Below, piece by piece: positions 1 to 6,360 of a stretch of 17,186 nt of DNA. The notes beneath the pieces are model-generated. The model searched no databases. It was not told where the DNA came from and saw nothing but the letters and a program-made list of their open reading frames with translations. The position numbers and the translations under genes were made by a program. Position 1 is the stretch's first letter; each line of letters opens with the position of its first letter. Source of the stretch: Proteobacteria bacterium UBA5122 (GTDB lineage: Bacteria > Pseudomonadota > Gammaproteobacteria > Tenderiales > Tenderiaceae); the NCBI GenBank assembly GCA_002415485.1, contig DHYU01000002.1, positions 1-17,186 of the forward strand, written 5' to 3'.

Positions 1-525
1 GTTTTTGGCAGACAGACCCAGCTTTGGCTTGATCGTACAACCCAACAGCGGACGACCGTATTTGTTCAGACGGTCACGCTCGAGCTGGATACCGGCTGGT
101 GGACCACCACAGGTCTTGATGAAAGCGATCGGGAAGCGAATATCTTCCAGACGCAGGCTACGCAGAGCCTTGAAGCCGAACACGTTACCAACCAGAGAGG
201 TCAGAACGTTTACGATAGAACCTTCTTCGAACAGATCCAGAGGATATGCGATGAAAGTATAGAAAGCTTTTTTGTCGCCAGGAACGTCTTCAATGCGATA
301 CGCACGGCCTTTGTAGAACTCCAGGTCAGTCAGCAGCTCAGACCATACAGTAGACCAGGTACCAGTTGATGACTCAGCAGCTACCGCAGCTGCAACCTCT
401 TCGCGAGGCACACCTTCTTGACCGATAACCTTGAAACACGCCAACAGGTCAGTGTCCAGTGGTACATAATCAGGTGCCCAGTACAGGTCGCGGTATTCTT
501 TTACACCGGCATCATATTTGGCCAT
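1..525 (-). CDS. cbbL: Ribulose-1,5-bisphosphate carboxylase/oxygenase large subunit, form IA (5' part only)
   Basis: This is the first 175 codons of the RuBisCO large subunit, which carboxylates ribulose bisphosphate in the Calvin cycle; the gene runs off the left edge. The reading frame is open without a stop from the ATG at 525 to position 1. Visible landmarks are AAESSTGTW (about residues 50-58), DLFEEGS, the segment SLVGNVFGFKALR, KTCGGPP, and the catalytic-lysine loop GCTIKPKLGLSAKN at the very end, with Lys166 and Lys168 in this numbering. A good ribosome site (AGGAGA) lies about 6 bases before the ATG. Stretches such as VPLDTDLLACFK, STVWSELLTDLEFYKGR and RLEDIRFPIAFIKTC resemble, from memory, the carboxysomal form IA enzymes of marine Synechococcus and Prochlorococcus. 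Together with csoS1D in this window, that makes a carboxysomal enzyme likely. The remaining cso genes would lie beyond position 1 and cannot be seen. Confidence 0.97.
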   Translation of the reverse strand, partial: MAKYDAGVKEYRDLYWAPDYVPLDTDLLACFKVIGQEGVPREEVAAAVAAESSTGTWSTVWSELLTDLEFYKGRAYRIEDVPGDKKAFYTFIAYPLDLFEEGSIVNVLTSLVGNVFGFKALRSLRLEDIRFPIAFIKTCGGPPAGIQLERDRLNKYGRPLLGCTIKPKLGLSAKN

Positions 526-579
526 TTTCTTCTCCTACGTTTAGTTAATCGAAGTCGTTTCACAAAACTACTGGTGGGG

Positions 580-627
580 AGAATATGGACGGGTAAGAAC
601 GTTTGCTAATCGATAGTTCTTATACCC
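580..627 (-). promoter_or_regulatory. Candidate cbbL promoter with overlapping operator dyad
   Basis: On the plus strand TAAGAAC (594-600) and GTTCTTA (616-622) form a perfect 7-bp inverted repeat with a 15-base spacer, flanked by GGG (591-593) and CCC (625-627). Read on the minus strand, a TAGCAA / 17 bases / TATTCT pair follows, with the -10-like element at 580-585. A poor -35 inside a dyad 65-100 bases before the start codon suits an activator-dependent promoter. CbbR, a LysR-type protein, is the usual activator of cbb operons, but assigning it here is inference. Confidence 0.35.
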
Positions 628-638
628 TGCATAGACCA

Positions 639-730
639 CAATCTATCCCTGCCACAAGCGGCTGCACCAAACAACCACAAAATAAGGCGTTACGCGCCAC
701 ATAAGTGCGCAATTTTCAAGAGATAGATTG
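639..730. repeat. Long-range inverted pair enclosing a small hairpin
   Basis: CAATCTATC (639-647) and GATAGATTG (722-730) are perfect 9-bp reverse complements 74 bases apart. Between them a GCG-c-CAC / ATAA / GTGCGC hairpin (near 694-710) is possible. If cbbL were transcribed from a promoter to the right of 730, this would be a structured leader. Whether it is transcribed is not shown by the sequence. Confidence 0.3.
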
Positions 731-913
731 GAGGCTATACCCCCCATAGAAACTAGCAATACAAGAAACCGAACTAGTTTTTATGGTCATTCTCCGGTGG
801 AGCATTTGTAAAGCCGGGCTAGTATAAAGGTAAGTTGCCATTTATGGAACATGCTGTCGACACATAATTAGACATATAAATAACTGATTTACCGTGTAAA
901 CAACTTGGTTATT

Positions 914-923
914 CCCCCCCCCC
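914..923. repeat. Homopolymeric run of ten C
   Basis: Ten consecutive C residues lie in the intergenic region, about 390 bp from the cbbL start and 270 bp from the 1194 gene start. Tracts of this length are prone to slippage and can vary between cells or be miscounted in sequencing. No gene is interrupted by it. Confidence 0.9.
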
Positions 924-1111
924 GCTCTTCAATCCATTAAATGGGGACATACCAACACCTTTTGAAATAGATCACTCCACCCGACCATTAACTCAATCAA
1001 TTCAAGCACACCCTCCCTCAACTTCTCATCAGCATAGATAAATGATCCTTAATCATCCAAATCGCCTATATCTATTTATAATCCTCTCCTCTCATTTTTC
1101 AATTCAACAAA

Positions 1112-1166
1112 CGCACCAAATAGGTGCGATCACAATTTCACATCCATCCATGAATAGCGCTATATT
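1112..1166 (+). promoter_or_regulatory. Dyad and possible promoter before the methyltransferase-like gene
   Basis: CGCACC (1112-1117) and GGTGCG (1123-1128) form a perfect 6-bp dyad with a 5-base AT spacer. It is followed by a TTCACA (1137-1142) / 18 bases / TATATT (1161-1166) promoter-like pair that overlaps the palindrome ATAGCGCTAT (1154-1163). The ATG at 1194 is 27 bases further on. Promoter and operator roles are inferred only from position. Confidence 0.3.
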
Positions 1167-1193
1167 CTCCCCATCTATTCTGGATTTCTCATT

Positions 1194-1946
1194 ATGCTCA
1201 ATGAATTAAACTGGCAACTTAAACAGGTCTTTCATTACAGCCGCCGCTTCAAGACAAAACCCCGCCTTGACCTAATAAAAACACTGCACAACCTCACTCC
1301 ACAGCAACGATCAGCACACGAGAGACTGTACGCCAGATACAACATGTTCGACTGGCCATCTCTGTGCAACCAATCCGAATATTTAGAGAATCTCTATATT
1401 CTTAGCGTACTGGATCAGCACCTCGACTCCGGCCAACACCCCTTCCTAGGTCCCGGCCTGGATCTCGGCTGCAGAAACTTCAGCCATCTGCCCGCACTGA
1501 AAAGCTTCCGCCCCCATCCCTGGCACGGCATCGAATTGGATGCCCATGCGAGATACTGGAGCGGCCACACTCGACGCGCCCATGGCGAATGGATGGCTGC
1601 ACAGCATCCCGGCAGCCAGTATCTCCCAACCTCACTGCTCTCCCTCCCTCAGGGTCCGCAATATAATTTCATCAGCTGGTGGCTCCCCTTTGTCACCGAA
1701 CAGAGCCTGCGTTACTGGGGGTTGCCGCGACGTTTCTTCCAGCCTCATGCAATGCTATCCAAGGCGATAGAACTGCTATGTCCCGGCGGCACGCTATTCA
1801 TTGCCAACCAAGGCGCACACGAGGCCTCGCTACAAGCCGCGCTCTTTCGAGACCTACACCTGCACCCCACCAACCTCGGCGAGCTTGTTAGCCCGCTATC
1901 GCCATTCCAACACCCCCGCTACGGCTGGCTATATACAAAACCCTAA
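1194..1946 (+). CDS. Class I SAM-dependent methyltransferase-like protein, substrate unknown
   Basis: A 250-residue soluble protein that I do not recognise as a named family. It has the outline of a class I SAM-dependent methyltransferase. A glycine-rich motif I-like segment GLDLGCRNF (residues 88-96) is followed by an acidic GIELD (112-116), where the ribose-binding acid is expected, and LLCPGGTLFIANQG (194-207) matches the usual post-motif III strand. Motif I lacks the classic GxGxG pattern, so catalysis is uncertain. The protein is rich in Trp, His and Pro, with no signal peptide or membrane segment. There is no strong ribosome site before the ATG. It ends 59 bp before rlmD on the same strand, but rlmD has its own -10-like element. 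Its bases and codons resemble the neighbouring genes rather than imported DNA. Confidence 0.6.
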   Translation: MLNELNWQLKQVFHYSRRFKTKPRLDLIKTLHNLTPQQRSAHERLYARYNMFDWPSLCNQSEYLENLYILSVLDQHLDSGQHPFLGPGLDLGCRNFSHLPALKSFRPHPWHGIELDAHARYWSGHTRRAHGEWMAAQHPGSQYLPTSLLSLPQGPQYNFISWWLPFVTEQSLRYWGLPRRFFQPHAMLSKAIELLCPGGTLFIANQGAHEASLQAALFRDLHLHPTNLGELVSPLSPFQHPRYGWLYTKP

Positions 1947-1962
1947 CCATCTCGAAAACCGC

Positions 1963-1968
1963 TACAAT
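1963..1968 (+). promoter_or_regulatory. Possible -10 element for rlmD
   Basis: TACAAT stands 38 bases before the rlmD start in the gap after the methyltransferase-like gene. No good -35 is seen 16-18 bases upstream, so this is weak evidence for a separate rlmD promoter. Confidence 0.3.
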
Positions 1969-2005
1969 AGCCGGCTTTTCATTACCGACTCACGAGAGCA
2001 CACAC

Positions 2006-3343
2006 ATGTCCCGCCGTCGTCATCGCCGTAACGCCAAAACCGTGCCTGAGGGCCTGTTCCCTGCCACTATCGAATCACTAGAACATGACGGACGCGGTGT
2101 TGCCCACATCGACGGCAAGGTCATCTTCATCGAAGGCGCGCTGCCCGGCGAAGAGGTGTTGTTTCAATACACCAGCCAACGCAAGAGCTTCGATGAAGGC
2201 AAGGCCGTCGAGATCGTCACTCCCGCCTCTGCGCGCGTCACACCAAAATGTGCCCACGCAGATATCTGCGGCGGCTGCTCACTGCAACATATGGAGGCGG
2301 ACGCTCAGATTGAGGCAAAACAACAGATCATGCTTGGCCACTTCAAACACCTGGGCAAGGTTTGGCCACAGGAAATCCTGCCGCCATTAACCGGCAGCCG
2401 CTGGGGCTATCGGCAAAAGGCCCGCCTTGGCGCCCGCTATGTCGCCAAAAAAGAGAGGCTGCTGGTTGGGTTTCGCGAAAAACGTAGCGCCTTTCTGGCG
2501 GATATCCAGCGTTGCGAAGTGCTACACCCTGCCGTGGGCGAACACCTCCTGGAACTAAGCGACTTAATCCGCGGCCTGTCGATTTTTGAACGCGTGCCCC
2601 AGGTGGAGGTCGCCATCAGCGATGATGTGGTCGCCCTGGTCTTTCGTCACCTAGATGAATTTAACGACGCAGACCTCGACTCATTGCGCCACTTTGGTCA
2701 AGCACAAAACATCCATATCTATCTACAACCCCAAGGCCCGGACAGCATCCACCTGCTGTGGCCCGACGCTTCAAGGCTCAGCTACCGCCTGGACGAATTC
2801 AATGTCGAACTCTGCTTCCAACCGAGCGATTTCACCCAGGTCAACAGTGACATCAATCGCAAGATGGTCAGCCGCGCCATCGACATGCTCGACCCGCAAC
2901 CCCATGAACGCGTGCTCGACCTGTTCTGTGGCCTGGGCAATTTCACACTGCCATTGGCCCGCCGCGCACAACACGTGGTCGGTGTAGAAGGTGATGATCT
3001 ACTCGTACAACGGGGACGCGAAAACGCTGCCCTCAATCAAATGAACAATGTCGAGTTCTATGGCGCCGACCTGACCCAGGAGCCACATCAACACCCGTGG
3101 TTCGGCCAAGGCTTCGACAAGATCCTGATCGACCCCCCGCGTAGTGGCGCCTATGAAATCGTGCAATTGCTCGATAAATTCGGCGCTTCACGCATTGTCT
3201 ACGTCTCATGCAATCCGGCCACGCTGGCCCGCGATGCCGGCGTGTTGGTCGAAAAGGGTTACACCCTCAAACAGGCCGGTGTAATGGACATGTTCCCCCA
3301 CACCACCCATGTTGAGTCCATCGCCCTCTTCGAAAAAGAATAA
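2006..3343 (+). CDS. rlmD: 23S rRNA (uracil-1939-C5)-methyltransferase RlmD
   Basis: RlmD (RumA) uses SAM to methylate C5 of U1939 in 23S rRNA. The 445 residues fit the family (433 in E. coli). An N-terminal TRAM domain (about 12-72) is followed by four cysteines, Cys82, Cys88, Cys91 (CGGCSLQH) and Cys170, spaced as the [4Fe-4S] ligands of RumA. The C-terminal SAM domain has LDLFCGLGNFTLPL (about 304-317), the acidic EGD (328-330) and DPPRSG (376-381). The nucleophile is Cys402 in SCNPATLARD, and Glu436 in HVES is the expected general base. The very basic start (SRRRHRRN) is usual for RNA-binding members. The gene stops 4 bases before the end of the convergent trxC, leaving no room for a separate terminator. 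Confidence 0.97.
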   Translation: MSRRRHRRNAKTVPEGLFPATIESLEHDGRGVAHIDGKVIFIEGALPGEEVLFQYTSQRKSFDEGKAVEIVTPASARVTPKCAHADICGGCSLQHMEADAQIEAKQQIMLGHFKHLGKVWPQEILPPLTGSRWGYRQKARLGARYVAKKERLLVGFREKRSAFLADIQRCEVLHPAVGEHLLELSDLIRGLSIFERVPQVEVAISDDVVALVFRHLDEFNDADLDSLRHFGQAQNIHIYLQPQGPDSIHLLWPDASRLSYRLDEFNVELCFQPSDFTQVNSDINRKMVSRAIDMLDPQPHERVLDLFCGLGNFTLPLARRAQHVVGVEGDDLLVQRGRENAALNQMNNVEFYGADLTQEPHQHPWFGQGFDKILIDPPRSGAYEIVQLLDKFGASRIVYVSCNPATLARDAGVLVEKGYTLKQAGVMDMFPHTTHVESIALFEKE

Positions 3344-3347
3344 TCAT

Positions 3348-3782
3348 CTACACTTGGCTACGCGCCCAGCGCACGATGTCCGCCGCCGTCATCGCCCCTG
3401 GCTGACGCGCGATCTCTCGCCCACCCTGGAACAACACCAGGGTGGGAATGCTGCGAATCACATATCGTGCCGCCAATGCCTGTTCCGACTCCGTATCCAC
3501 CTTGGCCAGCCTAAACATAGGCTCCAATTGCGCAGCCGCCTGTACAAATTGCGGCGCCATACTCTGACAAGGACCGCACCACGGCGCCCAGAAGTCGACC
3601 AGCACCGGCACATCATTGCGCTCAATATGTCGCACAAACTCGGCCTGGGTTAAGTCGATTGGCTGCCCGTAAAATAACGGGTGTTTACACGCACCACAGC
3701 GGGGACCATCCCCCATGCGTGCGGCAGGAATACGATTCACCGCATGACATGTTGCACACACTATATGCAATGCTTCACTCAT
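3348..3782 (-). CDS. trxC: Thioredoxin 2 (zinc-binding thioredoxin)
   Basis: A 144-residue thioredoxin 2, a cytoplasmic protein-disulfide reductase that adds a zinc finger to the thioredoxin fold. The N-terminus has two CxxC pairs, Cys9/Cys12 and Cys29/Cys32, the zinc ligands of TrxC. The thioredoxin domain follows, with the active site FWAPWCGPC (Cys69 and Cys72) and the cis-proline segment IRSIPTLVLF. I chose the ATG at 3782 because MSEALHIVCATC matches the usual TrxC start and AGAGG lies about 7 bases before it. The frame is open upstream to an ATG at 3875, but those 31 extra residues have no counterpart in the family. The gene is transcribed divergently from the cold-shock gene and converges with rlmD. 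Confidence 0.95.
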   Translation of the reverse strand: MSEALHIVCATCHAVNRIPAARMGDGPRCGACKHPLFYGQPIDLTQAEFVRHIERNDVPVLVDFWAPWCGPCQSMAPQFVQAAAQLEPMFRLAKVDTESEQALAARYVIRSIPTLVLFQGGREIARQPGAMTAADIVRWARSQV

Positions 3783-3831
3783 AGCATCCTCTCTATATAA
3801 AACCTTTTGCGCCAATAGCCCTGAAAAATAG

Positions 3832-3985
3832 TTAGGCATTTCTTTACAACTGGAGTATAGTGGCTTCGCTTGCACTGGCTCAAACGAGCTTTCTTAGATC
3901 ACCCGAACGGCACCTCTCTGAAATCCTCCATTGCGTCACCTGCTCGCCAATCAATAGTTTATATGTACAAAGAGGATCTCTGATC
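3832..3985 (+). promoter_or_regulatory. Candidate promoter and long leader of the cold-shock gene
   Basis: A TTAGGC / 18 bases / TATAGT pair (3832-3837 and 3856-3861) would start transcription near 3868, giving a 5' leader of roughly 115-120 bases. Long structured leaders that act as RNA thermosensors are known for cspA-type genes. The ribosome site AGAGGA (3971-3976) lies 9 bases before the ATG. The promoter match is modest and the thermosensor role is inference. Confidence 0.4.
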
Positions 3986-4189
3986 ATGAACACCGGTACC
4001 GTTAAATGGTTTAACGAATCTAAAGGTTTTGGCTTTATCACTCCTAGCCAAGGCGGCGATGACGTATTCGTACACTTCCGCGCCATCGTAGGCGACGGCT
4101 TTAAGACTTTGAAAGAAGGCCAAACTGTCAGCTACGAAGTTGAAACCGGTCCTAAAGGACTGCAAGCTGCGAACGTACAACCCAAGTAA
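3986..4189 (+). CDS. Cold-shock domain protein (CspA family)
   Basis: A 67-residue single cold-shock domain, an OB-fold that binds single-stranded RNA or DNA and acts as an RNA chaperone. It begins GTVKWFN and carries the RNP1 motif KGFGFI (residues 13-18) and the RNP2 motif VFVHF (27-31), then an EGQTVSYEVETGPKG tail typical of the family. The ATG at 3986 was chosen over an in-frame upstream ATG at 3860 because the family starts here and AGAGGA precedes it. The gene is monocistronic and closed by the terminator at 4268-4306. Codon use favours GGC, AAA, GAA and CGT, as expected of a highly expressed gene. Which paralogue it is (cspA, cspD or other) cannot be told from sequence alone. Confidence 0.95.
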   Translation: MNTGTVKWFNESKGFGFITPSQGGDDVFVHFRAIVGDGFKTLKEGQTVSYEVETGPKGLQAANVQPK

Positions 4190-4220
4190 TTGGTACTGCG
4201 CTATACAGCCTACAGAAGCA

Positions 4221-4261
4221 CTGCCGAGCATTTACGCTGACTAATCATCCGTATTCGGCAG
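4221..4261 (+). repeat. Inverted repeat in the cold-shock gene 3' region
   Basis: CTGCCGA (4221-4227) and TCGGCAG (4255-4261) are perfect 7-bp reverse complements with a 27-base loop, just before the terminator. The pair may form a second 3'-UTR hairpin protecting the short mRNA. Confidence 0.4.
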
Positions 4262-4267
4262 AACGCT

Positions 4268-4306
4268 AAAAAAACCGGCCACCCCATAAAGGTAGCCGGT
4301 TTTTTT
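4268..4306 (+). terminator. Rho-independent terminator after the cold-shock gene, probably bidirectional
   Basis: A7-CCGGC (4268-4279) pairs with GCCGG-T7 (4295-4306), extended inside by ACC/GGT, and ends in a T-run. Because the A-run pairs with the T-run it can also work on the minus strand, ending the DUF2723 gene whose stop is at 4351. Confidence 0.93.
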
Positions 4307-4350
4307 ATTTCCCCCCCAAGCAATTCTTTCCCCTCACCCCTTAAATATCC

Positions 4351-6354
4351 CTAGTCGAGCCCTAGCTTCTTATTCACCGGATTATCTGGATGGGGCCACA
4401 CATCACGCGCCTGCCAATAATATTGATCAGCCACCGCCTGATCTGCATTTAACCGAATCGCTAACTCACCCTTATACATAAAATAGCGTGCGCGCACCCC
4501 TTTGCGCGCCATCGAATGATATCGCTGCGTCATATCATTCTCTGCGCTCAACAGCTCCTCAGGACCATATGCATCAGACATACGCAACATCGCCCCCATG
4601 CGCGCAACCTGCCCGTCAAAGGTCTGCTGCGCTGCATCGATAATCATACGCATCTGCGTCACATATTCCCCCTGCCCCTCCGTCAGATCGTAACGCATCA
4701 ATTTGGGCAATGCGTCTGACAACAGTAGATTTCGATGCATCCGCGACCACTCATCCGATGGCGTCGGCATTTGCGCGATCAAACTAAGATATCTGAGAGG
4801 CCCTGCGTTCAAGGACACATCGCTCTGATCATATTTCCAGGTTGGGCGCAGTCGTTTATAAATCAGGTAGTCATGAAAGGCAAAGCCTCTCAACTCGTCA
4901 TCAATCATGTAGATTGGTCTATCCAGCGACATCACAAAATCCAACCATCGACGATGCTCTTCCTCCACACTCAATCGGTAGGGGCGAAACACTCGGTTAT
5001 TCAACACAAACCCCTTGGTATTGAATACCTCTACATCCGATCGAACGCCCTGCACATAACGCAGATATGCCAACACAGAGAACGACACGTCGTCATCCGC
5101 CACCACGATGGCGTTATGATCCAGACCAGACAACACAGCATGACCATACAGCTCGGCCCACTGATCATCAGCCCGCAGATTGTCCGAGTAGTTGGTCAAT
5201 ACCACTGACAATATGATCACAGCGAGAACCAGCCCCTGCACCCAGCCAGCCAGCCGTATCGAAGCGTACTGACTCGCGCATCGCCACAACCAAAGAAAAC
5301 CCAAACCACCCCATATTGCCAACACAAGATAGGCACTCAATGGATATACACGAAAAACAGCCGTATAAAACTCATCATACTCAAAGCCCAATATCGCGAT
5401 GAGCAATACACTGTTAGTCAAGAAGATAGCGATCAGCGCCCACGACCAACGATGCCCTATGATTCGGAACTGACTCAAGAATCCAACTGCCGCCAGCAAG
5501 AAACCTAACCAACCGACCTGCCTTGGCAACTCTGCGGCAAAGAAAGTGATCAACCCCCACTTGTCAGCCAAACCCGCCGCAACACTGTTATCCATGTCGG
5601 CATAACCCTGGCGTGAGACATAAAACCAAAACTCCCGCCAGCCTTCAATCGGACCATAGAACGCAACAAATGGATCTGACTGAGAGTGGAGATACATCCA
5701 CAGATAAGGAGATAAGCCCAGCAACAAAGGCAGTACGCAATACGGAAGATCACGCAACACTTGGCGCCAAACAGGCAGCAAGACAATCACAATCCCCAGC
5801 GACGACAGAATCACCAAAGGCCAGTGATTGGTTAAGGCCAAGCCATACACCAATGACAGCGCCATCAACCACGCACGACGATGAGTAACGCTTCGCTCGA
5901 CCTGTAGTGCAAACAACATCAGCAGCACGATAAAAAGACTGTTTAATGTGTAAACCTCAGCAATGATCGCCTGCGACCAGAAGACCGCTGAAAATGCGAG
6001 CATCAACGCCGCCACATAGGCCGCCATTACCTGCCGGGTCAGTTGCAAAATCAGATGCCACAACAAAACCGCCGTGACTGATGCAAACACAGCACTCAAT
6101 AGATGAACACGAAACGGGATGGAGCCAAACGGCAATAACGTAAACAGATGTGCAAAAAGGGAGTGCAGCGGATACCCCGGAGGATGGGATATGCCATTAA
6201 AGTAAGCCGACAGCACAAACAAGCCATCATCTTCCAGACCCAGATGGCTCGACATGGAGTGTACATACAACGACAGCGTTATCACTACAATAACGAAACT
6301 GTGCCAGTACACTCCGTAGTCATTGGCACGCGTAGACGAGCTCATCCCTGACAT
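4351..6354 (-). CDS. DUF2723 membrane protein, probable GT-C-type glycosyltransferase
   Basis: A 667-residue inner-membrane protein. After a short cytoplasmic start it has about eleven or twelve hydrophobic segments up to about residue 390, then a soluble C-terminal part of some 270 residues, probably periplasmic. Residues 38-63 hold the DUF2723 signature: an acidic EDD (41-43) in the first external loop followed by HPPGYPL (57-63). DUF2723 proteins belong with GT-C enzymes, which take sugar from a polyprenyl-phosphate donor; the human relative TMEM260 is a protein O-mannosyltransferase. The gene starts 6 bases after the stop of the GT2-GtrA gene, whose product type makes such donors, so the two are probably one operon and pathway. 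The acceptor is unknown. The start could also be Met4 (6345), as no well-placed ribosome site decides between them. Confidence 0.85.
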   Translation of the reverse strand: MSGMSSSTRANDYGVYWHSFVIVVITLSLYVHSMSSHLGLEDDGLFVLSAYFNGISHPPGYPLHSLFAHLFTLLPFGSIPFRVHLLSAVFASVTAVLLWHLILQLTRQVMAAYVAALMLAFSAVFWSQAIIAEVYTLNSLFIVLLMLFALQVERSVTHRRAWLMALSLVYGLALTNHWPLVILSSLGIVIVLLPVWRQVLRDLPYCVLPLLLGLSPYLWMYLHSQSDPFVAFYGPIEGWREFWFYVSRQGYADMDNSVAAGLADKWGLITFFAAELPRQVGWLGFLLAAVGFLSQFRIIGHRWSWALIAIFLTNSVLLIAILGFEYDEFYTAVFRVYPLSAYLVLAIWGGLGFLWLWRCASQYASIRLAGWVQGLVLAVIILSVVLTNYSDNLRADDQWAELYGHAVLSGLDHNAIVVADDDVSFSVLAYLRYVQGVRSDVEVFNTKGFVLNNRVFRPYRLSVEEEHRRWLDFVMSLDRPIYMIDDELRGFAFHDYLIYKRLRPTWKYDQSDVSLNAGPLRYLSLIAQMPTPSDEWSRMHRNLLLSDALPKLMRYDLTEGQGEYVTQMRMIIDAAQQTFDGQVARMGAMLRMSDAYGPEELLSAENDMTQRYHSMARKGVRARYFMYKGELAIRLNADQAVADQYYWQARDVWPHPDNPVNKKLGLD

Positions 6355-6360
6355 GAATCC

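Larger units (their letters stand above)
526..1193. other. 668-bp intergenic region upstream of cbbL
   Basis: No gene is visible on either strand. The stretch is AT-rich compared with its flanks. It holds an operator-like dyad near cbbL (591-627), a 9-bp inverted pair far apart (639-647 and 722-730), a weaker inverted pair (750-756 and 774-780), a run of ten C (914-923), a GC-rich dyad (1112-1128) and a 10-bp palindrome (1154-1163). The LysR-type regulator gene cbbR, often found divergent from cbb operons, is absent here. The region must carry the cbbL promoter on the minus strand and that of the 1194 gene on the plus strand. Confidence 0.8.

Noticed and set aside
5..262. Plus-strand open frame antisense to the cbbL fragment
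   Set aside because: It lies opposite strongly conserved RuBisCO codons and has no recognisable domain or ribosome site.
750..780. AAACTAG / CTAGTTT inverted pair followed by TT as a terminator
   Set aside because: The stem is AT-rich and short with a 17-base loop, and no gene ends just before it on either strand.
3783..3875. N-terminal extension of trxC from the ATG at 3875
   Set aside because: The 31 residues do not match the family and would overlap the cold-shock promoter region; the internal ATG at 3782 has a ribosome site.
4735..5208. 157-codon plus-strand open frame
   Set aside because: Antisense to the DUF2723 gene; composition is that of a shadow frame, with many His, Gln and Ile.
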